In this document: positions 17,601-25,300 of the stretch, one piece after another
How the letters are laid out: each line of letters begins with the position of its first letter
How positions within the stretch are numbered: position 1 is the first letter of the stretch
DNA from: Prevotella sp.
Lineage (GTDB): Bacteria; Bacteroidota; Bacteroidia; Bacteroidales; Bacteroidaceae
Direction of reading: 5' to 3'
Assembly: GCA_017554385.1 (NCBI GenBank)
Contig: JAFZIL010000036.1
Span: forward strand, 1-64,000
DNA: 64,000 nucleotides
Position numbers and translations under genes: made by a program
The notes under the pieces: model-generated
Seen by the model: the letters and a program-made list of their open reading frames with translations, nothing else
What the model was told of the DNA's origin: nothing
Databases searched by the model: none

Positions 17601-17955
17601 GCAGCAAGGCCTGTGCCTGTTGGACACGGTTCTGCACGTTCACAGCACACATGTCGGCATTCAGTCCCTGACGGAACATGATAGAAATGCTGGCCGAACC
17701 CGATGAGGCCGTCGAACTCATATAGTCCATGCCTTCCACACCGTTGATACTCTCCTCAAGAGGTGCAAGCACGGAGTTCTTCACCGTCTCGGCATCAGCA
17801 CCGGGATAGCTGGTATAGACCACTACGGTAGGCGGTGCAATGTCCGGATACTGCTCAATAGGCAGTGTAGCCAGTCCGATGAAACCCAGCAAGACGATGA
17901 GGATTGAGATCACCGTCGACAACACTGGGCGTTTTATGAATGTTGTAAAAGTCAT
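14698..17955 (-). CDS. RND efflux permease (HAE-1 / AcrB family)
   Basis: The 1085-residue inner-membrane pump of a tripartite efflux system uses proton-motive force. It has the standard RND layout of twelve membrane helices and two large periplasmic loops. The N-terminus is FIKRPVLSTVISILIVLLG, and the proton-relay aspartate pair is in LLAIAIVVDDAIVVVEAV. The second half shows LTRQEAKASNSTAVILLL and LIMLIGLLAKNAILIVQFAL, the hallmark of the HAE-1 group. It lies between the adaptor gene (18104-19273) and the outer-membrane channel gene, with repeat elements in both gaps. Export of hydrophobic drugs or bile salts is the family norm; the specific substrate is unknown. Confidence 0.96.
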   Translation of the reverse strand: MTFTTFIKRPVLSTVISILIVLLGFIGLATLPIEQYPDIAPPTVVVYTSYPGADAETVKNSVLAPLEESINGVEGMDYMSSTASSGSASISIMFRQGLNADMCAVNVQNRVQQAQALLPAEVTRIGVTVMKRQTSQVMMFTLTSDGRYDDEFLTNYNNINIIPAVKRIQGVGDVQSPGVKTYSMRIWLKPDVMKQYNLMPSDISGVLAEQNIEAAPGTFGERSNVAYEYAMRYTGRLKTAEEFGNIIISSDANGQTLKLKDVAKIELGGLQYSVSMKNNNIPSVMGMVQQIAGSNANEIAKQVKAELKEQAKLFPPGMMYKINYDVTEFLYASIEEVVFTLVFTLLLVFIVIYVFLQDWRSTLIPLIAVPVSLIGTFFFLSVFGFSINLLTLSALLLAIAIVVDDAIVVVEAVHAKLDQGYKSSLTASIDAMNEISGAIISITLVMASVFIPVSFIGGMTGTFYREFGVTMAVAIFISALNALTLSPALCAIFLKPHDKDGHEVKMSRIDRFHAAFNVAYDKILGKYKGNVEKLVRRPIPVLTTVILGIVALVATFSFTKTGLVPDEDTGTVFCTVSMPPATSVARTRQIINQVDSILAADPAIQSREQIQGYNFIAGAGSDQATFILKLKPFSERQKGLWWKISGLWEGDGIYRFLINPMDAQMVAAQIFIKTAHIKDASILAFSPPMVPGFSANSGVSLVMQDRTGGELTKFFNITKDYLAELNKRPEIQMAQTSYNPNYPQYMIHVDVAKCKQSGISPSTVLSTLQGYYGGLYASNFNSYGKLYRVMIQGAPETRMTKESLNNIYVRTPKGMSPVLEFCNVDRVYGPTNITRFNMFTSITVTATVASGYSTGEAIKAVQEVASTMLPTGYTYDFQGLTRQEAKASNSTAVILLLCFIFIYLILSAQYESYILPLAVVLSVPFGLAGAFLFTMLFGHANDIYMQISLIMLIGLLAKNAILIVQFALERRETGMAISWSAILGAAARLRPILMTSLAMIVGLLPMMFASGVGKNGNQTLGAAAVGGMLIGTLLQVLVVPGLFVIFQSLQEKFRPMKFEGDDENPDVATELQQYAKRPVEYDLQK

Positions 17956-17960
17956 TGGGA

Positions 17961-18099
17961 TTTACTATTTGACAATTTACTATTTACTATTTATTTCCAC
18001 ATTTTTACGATTTAACAGCGACTGTCCGATTCACAATAAATTGCCAAATAATCAAATTGCCAAATAAATTGTAAATTGTAAATCGCAAAATCGTAAATG
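17961..18099. repeat. AT-rich heptamer element with inverted arms
   Basis: The left arm (from about 17961) has words such as TTTACTA, TTTGACA and ATTTACT. The right arm (to about 18099) carries inverted AAATTGT and AAATCGC words. The element is similar to the one at 13041-13203 and fills the adaptor-permease gap of the efflux operon. No gene is visible. Confidence 0.8.
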
Positions 18100-18103
18100 G
18101 ATT

Positions 18104-19273
18104 CTATTTTTTCATCGCATTGACAATGTCTCCGGCACTCATGGCCTTGGCCTGTTCCTGGATCTTTTGCTGGTAACGCTCAGGAGTGATGGGAACAATC
18201 TCCATCTGGTCAGAGAGCTTGGTGATGCCGTTGGTCACATACTTATCGCCAACCTGCAGGCCACCTGTCACGATGTAGTTGTTGCCGTCGTTCTGCGGGT
18301 CGACGGTAATCTCGGTGTATTTCACCTTATTGTCCTTGCCCAGTACATAGACGAACTTCTTGTTCTGCACTTCCATCACGCAGGATTGGGGAATGACGAT
18401 GGCCGATGAATTGTCGTGGGGAATGACGATGGCACCAGAGCCACCACTCTTCAGCAGTCGCTCAGGATTGGGGAACACGGCAATCATCTGCACCGTACCC
18501 GTAGCCTGGTCGATGACACCGCTCATCTTGGCCACCTTGCCATCGTGCCCGTAGATGGTACCGTCGGCCAGCTGCAGTTTCACGTCGGGCAGCGTGTTCA
18601 GACCGTTGCCACTCTTCGACATCTCCAGTGCATCCTTCTCGTTCATTGAGAAGTAGACTTCCATTGACGAGTTGTTCGACACGGTTGTCAGCACCGAGGC
18701 AGCGCTCACCAGCGCTCCGACCTTCAGGGGAAGTGTGCCGACCACACCGGCAGACGGACTCTTCACATAGCAGAAACTCAACATCTCCTTGGCATTGGCC
18801 AGTGAGGCCTGGGCCTGAGCAAGTGCAGCCTTGGCACTCTCATACGAGTTCTGGGCTGTCTGCAACTCATAGTCGCCCACCACCTTATTCTGATGCAGCT
18901 GCTGGGTGTTCTCGAATGTCAGCTTGGCGGTGTTCACCGAGGCCTGCGCCGTGTTCACGGCTGCCTGGGCCTGTCGCACCGTAGCCTGATAGGTGGCGTT
19001 GTCAATCTCAAAAAGTACCTGTCCGGCACTTACCGTCTGACCTTCCTTTACGAAGATTCTTGTGATGAAGCCACCCACCTTCGGGCTGATCTGTACGTCC
19101 TGTACACCTTTGATAGTAGCAGGATAAGTGGTCTGCATGGCGGCACTCGACGTTCCCACAGTCACCACCGGGTACTCATTGTCGCCAAAGCTCGGGCGAC
19201 CGCCACCGCTCTTACCGCACGAGGCAACGAGTAGTGCAGAGGCCGCAAAAAGCAAAATCTTACTCTTTTTCAT
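18104..19273 (-). CDS. RND efflux periplasmic adaptor lipoprotein (AcrA/MexA type)
   Basis: A 389-residue membrane-fusion protein linking the inner-membrane pump to the outer-membrane channel. The signal ends LLVASC, so it is anchored by lipid at Cys20. Domains in order: barrel-sandwich and lipoyl half-motifs (about 45-75 and 165-200), an alpha-hairpin with Ala/Gln-rich heptads (about 80-160), a beta-barrel (about 205-285) and a membrane-proximal domain to the end. It is the first gene of the three-gene efflux operon and has its own promoter, with an inverted repeat at the predicted transcript start. No regulator gene is adjacent. Confidence 0.93.
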   Translation of the reverse strand: MKKSKILLFAASALLVASCGKSGGGRPSFGDNEYPVVTVGTSSAAMQTTYPATIKGVQDVQISPKVGGFITRIFVKEGQTVSAGQVLFEIDNATYQATVRQAQAAVNTAQASVNTAKLTFENTQQLHQNKVVGDYELQTAQNSYESAKAALAQAQASLANAKEMLSFCYVKSPSAGVVGTLPLKVGALVSAASVLTTVSNNSSMEVYFSMNEKDALEMSKSGNGLNTLPDVKLQLADGTIYGHDGKVAKMSGVIDQATGTVQMIAVFPNPERLLKSGGSGAIVIPHDNSSAIVIPQSCVMEVQNKKFVYVLGKDNKVKYTEITVDPQNDGNNYIVTGGLQVGDKYVTNGITKLSDQMEIVPITPERYQQKIQEQAKAMSAGDIVNAMKK

Positions 19274-19356
19274 ACTTATTTTTGAATTGATATGTTAATT
19301 TCTTTGTCAAACATAATTATCCACAAGCCTGCATTGGTTTCCTTCAGCAAGCTCGT

Positions 19357-19403
19357 GTCTGAAAACTCTCGGAAAGACCATTGGTTTTCAGACTGCAAAA
19401 TTA
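19357..19403 (-). promoter_or_regulatory. Promoter and start-site palindrome of the RND efflux operon
   Basis: On the - strand TAATTTTG (19403-19396) is a perfect -7 element. Directly downstream, covering the predicted start point, is a perfect 10-base inverted repeat, GTCTGAAAAC with GTTTTCAGAC (arms 19384-19393 and 19357-19366, 17 bases apart). It could be a repressor operator or a 5' hairpin in a leader of roughly 115 bases. Confidence 0.6.
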
Positions 19404-19407
19404 CAAA

Positions 19408-19441
19408 AAAGATGTGTAAGTTATCCGACCTACACATCTTT
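19408..19441 (-). terminator. Terminator after the GH125 gene
   Basis: AAAGATGTGTA and TACACATCTTT form an 11-base stem (19431-19441 with 19408-19418). On the - strand it is followed by a T run, TTTTTTGTAATTTTG. It ends the mannosidase transcript just before the efflux operon promoter. Confidence 0.8.
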
Positions 19442-19462
19442 CTTAAGTCTTATTAGCATTTG

Positions 19463-20893
19463 TTACAATGCGTTGAGCAGTTTTGTCTTGCCATCGTTGA
19501 TGAGCTTCAGCACCAGTTCACCGAAGAGCGTGTTCTGCCAAGCGAACCAAGGACGGGTGAACTTCGACGCGTCATCTTTGTGAAATGCCTCGTGCATAAA
19601 GCCCGTGCCGGCATCGGTCTGCATGAGCATACGCATGCAGAGGCGTATCTCGTCATCGCTCTGGGCCGTGAAGCATTTCATCATAATGCTCATGGGCCAA
19701 ACCATATCATAGCCGACATGCGGGCCACCGATGCCCTCGCCGGCCTTTCCACGGAAGAACCAGGGATTGTCCTCACTCCAGACAAAGCGGCGTGTGTTCT
19801 GGTAGACAGGGTCGTTCATCGGCACATCGCCCAGATAGCCCATCGCTAAGAGTGACGGCACATTGGCATCGTCCATCAGCAGGTAGTTTCCGAAACCGTC
19901 GACTTCGAAGGCATAGATCTTTCCGTATTTGGGATGCTCCACCACAGCATGCTCGTGTAGCGCCTGTTCCACCTCATCGGCCAGCATGGTGCATGATTGC
20001 GCGAGGTCGGTGCGCCGGTTCACCTTTGTCAGAATTTCAGCTGCCTTGCGCAACGAACTGACAGCCATGAAGTTCGAGGGGACGAGAAACGGCAGTATGG
20101 TGGCATCGTCACTGGGACGAAATGCTGATGCAATCAATCCGATGGGACGGACGGGTGCCCCATAGCCGTCCCAGCCCATAGTATCGAAAGCGCGGTCGGT
20201 CTTGCGCAGAAAGCGATAAGGACCTCGGTTCTCCTTGCGTTGCTGTTCGCGGAAGATTCTCAGGATGTTGTCTATGGCCTGTAGCCACTGTTCGCCAAAG
20301 ACGGTGTCGTCACCCGTCACTTTCCAGTATTCGTAGGCCAGGCGTATCGGGTAGCATTCTGAGTCTATCTCATACTTCCTTTCGTGGAGTTCAGGTTTCA
20401 TCTCGGTCTTGTCCGTCTGCCACCCACCACCCGTCGCTCCGTCATTGAAGGCGTTGGCATAGGGGTCTATGTTGATACACTTCCACTGGCGCAGAATGAC
20501 TCCACGTAGCATTTTCTTTAGCTGCGGATCTTCATTGGCAAACTGAACGTATGGCCACACTTGAGCTCCCGAGTCGCGTAGCCACATGGCATGGATGTCG
20601 CCCGTATAGACGAAGGTGTCGTCCTCACCGTCAACATGACGATAGTGAACAGTAGTCTCTAACGTGTTGGGGAAGCAGTTCTCGAACATCCACGCCAGCT
20701 TAGGATTGTCTTTTAGCAGATGCTTCACTTCCTCTATCTTCTTATCGATGACCTCCGAGCGGAACAGCCGGTCCTCCACCTTTGGCCGTCTCGATTCCTG
20801 CGCATTTAAAGGTAAAAGGGTAAAAAGGTAAAATAGTAAAATCCATTTTGCCTTGACACCTATCTTGTTATATGTCATCATTGCTTGTCTCAT
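19463..20893 (-). CDS. Glycoside hydrolase family 125 (exo-alpha-1,6-mannosidase type)
   Basis: A 476-residue protein of the GH125 (former DUF1237) family, whose characterised members remove alpha-1,6-linked mannose with inversion. A signal peptide occupies residues 1-32, and its core is encoded by an octamer repeat. The (alpha/alpha)6 fold is indicated by YTGDIHAMWLRDSGAQVWPY, YEIDSECYPIRLAYEYWKVTG, MGWDGYGAPVRPIG and DAGTGFMHEAFHKDD. It starts 19 bases after the end of the GH92 gene, so the two mannosidases were probably one operon for degrading N-glycan or yeast-type mannan. Confidence 0.93.
   Translation of the reverse strand: MRQAMMTYNKIGVKAKWILLFYLFTLLPLNAQESRRPKVEDRLFRSEVIDKKIEEVKHLLKDNPKLAWMFENCFPNTLETTVHYRHVDGEDDTFVYTGDIHAMWLRDSGAQVWPYVQFANEDPQLKKMLRGVILRQWKCINIDPYANAFNDGATGGGWQTDKTEMKPELHERKYEIDSECYPIRLAYEYWKVTGDDTVFGEQWLQAIDNILRIFREQQRKENRGPYRFLRKTDRAFDTMGWDGYGAPVRPIGLIASAFRPSDDATILPFLVPSNFMAVSSLRKAAEILTKVNRRTDLAQSCTMLADEVEQALHEHAVVEHPKYGKIYAFEVDGFGNYLLMDDANVPSLLAMGYLGDVPMNDPVYQNTRRFVWSEDNPWFFRGKAGEGIGGPHVGYDMVWPMSIMMKCFTAQSDDEIRLCMRMLMQTDAGTGFMHEAFHKDDASKFTRPWFAWQNTLFGELVLKLINDGKTKLLNAL
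20808..20847. repeat. Octamer array inside the GH125 signal peptide
   Basis: Octamers AAAGGTAA, AAGGGTAA, AAAGGTAA, AATAGTAA and AATCCATT follow one another. Read in the gene's frame they encode signal-peptide residues 16-29, the hydrophobic core LLFYLFTLLPL. Confidence 0.8.
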
Positions 20894-20912
20894 TTTTCCC
20901 TTTTAACCTTTC

Positions 20913-22253
20913 CTACGGTCTGTCTTTTTTGTTTGTTCCAAAGGCTGAGGGTTGTGGCCCCATCTGGAATTCGAGTGTGCCGCCACTGACGATATCCTTG
21001 TACATGATAAAGGAACGTGTGTAAGGCTTGCCGTTTAAACGGACGCCCTGAATATAGATATTCTGGTCGCTGACGTCGTGGGTATGGATGGTGAATGTTT
21101 TTCCATTGCCAACATCCAGAGTAACCTCAGGAAACAGCGGGGTACCGAAGACGTACTTTCCACCAGCAGGCTCTACCTGATAGATGCCCATAGCCGAGAG
21201 GATATACCACGCTGACATCTGCCCCACATCCTCGTTACCGCTGAGACCGTCAGGAGCGTTGTGATAGAGTTCACGCAGGGTGCGACGGATAAGCTTGGCA
21301 CCCTTCCAAGGCTGGCCCACATAATCATAGAGGTATAGCACATGGTGACTGGGCTCGTTGCCATGGGCATACTGGCCGATGAGACCGGAGATGTCGGGCG
21401 GTGCCTCCTCTCCCAGATCGCCCTCAACGATAAAGAGCGAGTCGAGCTTCGAGACAAAGCGCTGCTCAGCATTCGCTTTCGTGCCGAAGAGCGACACCAA
21501 CCCGTGCACGTCGTGAGGCACGAGCCAGGTATACTGCCAGGCATTGCCCTCGGTATAGTCGCGGTTCTTGGGAGCAGAGTGGAAGGGATTGAAAGCCTCC
21601 TCCAACCTCCCCCGACTGGGGGAGGCTTTCTGGCCATCCTCTGAGAGGGATGAGAAGGAGTAGCGGCCCTTGCTGTCGAGACCGCGCATAAAACCGGTCT
21701 TGGGATCGAAGTACTTACGGTAGCTCTGGGCACGCTGGTCGAAGTATGTCTGGTCGGACTTCTTCTTCAATTGTTGTGCCACACGGGCCACGCACCAGTC
21801 GGCCAGTGCATATTCCAGTCCTCGGCCAACCGTCTCGTTGTCACTGAACAGGTCGCAGGGGATATAGCCGTACTCTTTCAACAGTTTCAGCCCTCGTTCG
21901 TCCAACATTGCCGATGCCTTCATCGCCTCGAACGCCTGCTCACCCTGGGTAGTCAGCCCTTTCATTACCAAGTCGGCGAGCACGGGGATGGCGGGGTTGC
22001 CCACCATGCAGTTGGTCTCACAGCCCATCAGGTGCCACACGGGCAGCTTACCTTGTTCGCGCCAAATATTCAGCATCGTGGTGGCGATGTCCTCCTGACG
22101 GTCTGGATGGATGAGCGTCATCAGCGGATGGGCAGCACGGTAGGTGTCCCACAGCGAGAAGGTGGTATAGTTCACGTAGTTGCCCTGATGTACCTCACCG
22201 TCGGAACCGCGATAGCTGCCGTCCACGTCGCAGAACACCGAGGGGGCCGTCAT
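20913..22253 (-). CDS. GH92 alpha-mannosidase, C-terminal part after the amber codon
   Basis: This 446-residue frame starts at the first ATG after the in-frame TAG at 22326-22328 and carries most of the catalytic GH92 (alpha/alpha)6 domain. Visible motifs are FYTALYH just upstream of the ATG, YTEGNAWQYTWLVPHDVHGL, QYAHGNEPSHHVLYLYDYVG (substrate and calcium-site region) and SGNEDVGQMSAWYILSAMGIY. Residues KASPSRGRLEEAF come from a G/C-rich palindrome in frame at about 21600-21640. Alone it lacks the N-terminal beta-sandwich and a signal peptide, so an independent function is unlikely. Its own stop is TAG. Confidence 0.75.
   Translation of the reverse strand: MTAPSVFCDVDGSYRGSDGEVHQGNYVNYTTFSLWDTYRAAHPLMTLIHPDRQEDIATTMLNIWREQGKLPVWHLMGCETNCMVGNPAIPVLADLVMKGLTTQGEQAFEAMKASAMLDERGLKLLKEYGYIPCDLFSDNETVGRGLEYALADWCVARVAQQLKKKSDQTYFDQRAQSYRKYFDPKTGFMRGLDSKGRYSFSSLSEDGQKASPSRGRLEEAFNPFHSAPKNRDYTEGNAWQYTWLVPHDVHGLVSLFGTKANAEQRFVSKLDSLFIVEGDLGEEAPPDISGLIGQYAHGNEPSHHVLYLYDYVGQPWKGAKLIRRTLRELYHNAPDGLSGNEDVGQMSAWYILSAMGIYQVEPAGGKYVFGTPLFPEVTLDVGNGKTFTIHTHDVSDQNIYIQGVRLNGKPYTRSFIMYKDIVSGGTLEFQMGPQPSAFGTNKKDRP
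21600..21640. repeat. G/C-rich palindrome inside GH92
   Basis: The sequence around CCTCCCCCGACTGGGGGAGG is a palindrome of the same class as those at 1-113 and 14558-14698. It is read in frame as KASPSRGRLEEAF between two conserved GH92 segments. Confidence 0.6.
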
Positions 22254-22325
22254 CGTATGGTAAAGGGCGGTGTAGAAAATGGTTCGCTCGTCATCGGTGC
22301 CGCCCTTTATCTGGATCTTCTGCAG

Positions 22326-25300
22326 CTATTCCTCCCACTTACGGTCGGCTTCGGCCAACGTTCCACGGAAGTCCCAGCCTGTCTGTTCGGCTTTAAGGTT
22401 GGCCTTGGCCCCCTCTATGCTGACAGCCGATAGTCCCACACGCACCAACAGTGGCTGGTCGCCCCCTGCGAAGCGCAATACCGTGGTGGGGTGCTGAGAA
22501 TGGATAAGCATTGACCCGCTTTCCATTGTCAATTGTTCTACAGGACGGGAGAACTCTGCCACAAAGAACACCTTTTGGTTGTTAGCCCATCCTTTGGAAT
22601 AGCGGTAGCCTGTGATAACGGTTGGACTCTCCTGACGGGCCTCGCACTCTGTCATCTTGTCCCAGCCGATGCCTTGCTCCAGATCGAGCCGCAGATAGCC
22701 TACAGAAGCGTCAGCCGGTAAGGTGTAGCGATGCATGCCCGTTCGTTCTGTAGCAGTCAACTCCACACGGATGCCGTTGTTGAGCATCACGGAGTAATAT
22801 CCCGGACGCACGTACTCAGCCTGATGAGAGAACATCACGCTCTTCTGTTCTGCATCGAGTACCGGCAGGAAGGCGATGTCACCCAGGTCGGCACACCCCG
22901 TGCCGCTGAGATGCAGATGGCCGAAGCCTATTATCACGGAGTCGCTGTAGTGATAGCCCGAACACCAGTCCCACCCATCCTTACGGTTCGTAGGTCCTAA
23001 CTGTACGAAGCCGAAAGGCACGTTGGCACCGAGGAACACGTGACCGTGGTCACCAGTGCCTATAAGGGGATTGACATATTTAGTGTGAGTCAAGGGCGAT
23101 TGGGCATTTTGCATTGAGCATTCTTGCTTTTGCAAACGTCCCTGTGGGCCGAGCGCTGCATGGCAAACAAGGCGGACAAAGACGGGATAATGATCGGAGG
23201 GCAGGCGCCGCTGGTCGGCCCAATAGGTGTTGGTCAGCACACCGTAACGGTCTACATTGAACTGTGGCGAAACGAACACATGGTCGATGCGGCTGTTCGT
23301 TTTCCGCTCCTGATGGAAGGCGTTGAACGTACCGTTCTCGGCAAAGCGCAGACGTGCCTCGGTGTAGCAGTCAAGCAGATGCCCCGTCTGAGTGAAGATG
23401 GAGTATATCTCATCATTCTGGTCGACGTTGAAGTCGCCTGTCAGCACAACAGGATAGCCCTCTTCCGTCTTCTTGCCTATCCGTTCCAACACCAGCTTGG
23501 CAGCCTCTCGCCGCGCTACGACACCTTCGTGGTCCATGTGCAGGTTGAAGAAACAGAACTGCAAGCCCGTCATGCAGTCCTCGAACAATCCCCAGGTACA
23601 GATGCGGATGCAGGCAGCATCCCAGCCAAAGCTGGGCTTGTCGGGTGTCTGTGAGAGCCAGAAGTGTCCGCTGTCCACGAGGCGCAACTTTTTCTTGTCG
23701 TAGAAGATGGCGGCATACTCGCCTTTCTGCTTGCCGTCCTCGCGTCCCACGCCAACATAGTCGTAGCTATCGAGACGAACCAGCATGTCGCGCAATTGCG
23801 GTTCCAGCACCTCCTGCGCTCCAAATACGTCGGGGTGCTCGAAGTTCAGTTGGTCACACACCACTGGACAACGCTGTTTCCAATCGTCACCTTGTTCGGT
23901 ATCTTCGGTATTGATATATCTGATATTATATGAACCCACATAGAGGTTCTGGGCACTTGCCGACAGCGTGAGTAGCAAGAACCATATAAGGAAAGAGGCG
24001 AGTCCCATCTTACGGGCCTTCTCGAAAAGCAATTTCATAAGAGGTTCGCGCTCGTTCTCGACACGGTTGTCGAGTACTGCATCCTTAAGATACTGCTTGA
24101 GCGTGCCCACCTCGCGACTGGGTTTAAGATGGAAGAGCTGCATGATCTCGTTGCCGTCGATGACGGGCTGTAACAGTCGCTTGTAGTCTTTCTCCTTGAG
24201 GTCGGCCAGTTTCTCGCGTACCATGCGGAAGTTCTCGAGGAACATTTTCTTTTTCACCTCGTTCTTCGAGGTGATATCGGCCTCGCAGAGCGTCATCAAG
24301 TCATCGATGTCATCACCAGCATCGTTAAGCAGTCGGCGCACCGCACTGTCGGTGACCTCTTCGTCGGCAATGGCCTGTGGCCGCATGTGGAGCTCCACGA
24401 GCTTCTCCACGTACTTCATCTCGGCGCCCATGGGCAACTTGAGCCGACGGAATATCTGTGGCACCATCTTCGCACCTATGTAGTTATGGTTGTGGAACGT
24501 CCATCCAGTCCCAGGCTCCCACCGCTTGGTCTTGGTCTTCCCGATGTCATGGAGTAGTGCGGCCCACCTTAAATATAATGAGGAATGAGGAATGAGGAAT
24601 GAGGAATGGGCAGCGTCATCGGCATTTGTAATATCTTCATTTTCATTTCTCATTTCTAATTTCTCATTACTCATTTTGACAATATTCTCCAGGACCTCGA
24701 GCGTATGATAGAAGTTGTTCTTGTGAGCCCGCCCGTCACGCTGTTCCACGATGTCGAGTGCTGCCAGCTCAGGCAGGATGAGCTGTAGCAGTCCGGAACG
24801 CTGTAGGTCGACGAAGCCTTTGCTGGGATGGGGCGACATGATGATCTTGTTCAGCTCGACCATGATACGCTCGCCGCTCACTATCTTGATGCGCTGGGCC
24901 ATGCGCTCCAACCCCTCGAAGGTCTCATCCTCAATCTGGAAGTTCAGCTGTGTGGCAAAGCGTATACAGCGCATCATACGCAGGGGATCGTCGCTGAAGG
25001 TGATGTCAGGATCGAGAGGCGTGGCAATGATACCGTCCTCAAGGTCAGCAAGTCCGTTAAAGGGGTCGACCAGTTCACCGAAGCGTTCATGGTTCAGACA
25101 GATGGCCATGGCGTTGATGGTGAAGTCGCGCCGGTTCTGGTCGTCCTCAAGCGTACCATCCTCCACGATGGGCTTGCGCGAGTCGTGACTGTAACTCTCA
25201 CGACGCGCTCCAACAAACTCCACCTCAAGGGGATAGTGAAGAGTGAAAAGTGAAGAATTTGCTGCCGCCGTTCCAACAGGCGAAGGAATGGCGGTAGCAA

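Larger units (their letters stand above)
20913..23114 (-). pseudogene. GH92 alpha-1,2-mannosidase gene interrupted by an in-frame TAG
   Basis: Taken from the ATG at 23114, a full-length GH92 reading frame of 734 codons is present except for one TAG at 22328-22326. The two halves are in the same frame. The text reads ...DRKWEE-stop-LQKIQIKGGTDDERT..., where family members often carry an ordinary residue before the LxKI segment, so a CAG-to-TAG change is the simplest explanation. GH92 enzymes are calcium-dependent exo-mannosidases. TAG ends lpxA, the DoxX-like gene and this same gene, so recoding of TAG is unlikely. A sequencing error is also possible. No signal peptide precedes the ATG at 23114. 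Confidence 0.8.

Noticed and set aside
16417-17706. 429-codon open frame antisense to the RND permease
   Set aside because: His/Arg-rich product typical of the reverse strand of a strongly coding GC-rich gene; the permease on the other strand is unmistakable.
22326-22328. TAG in GH92 as a recoded sense codon
   Set aside because: TAG serves as the ordinary stop of lpxA, of the DoxX-like gene and of the same GH92 frame, and no pyrrolysine or suppressor machinery is visible.
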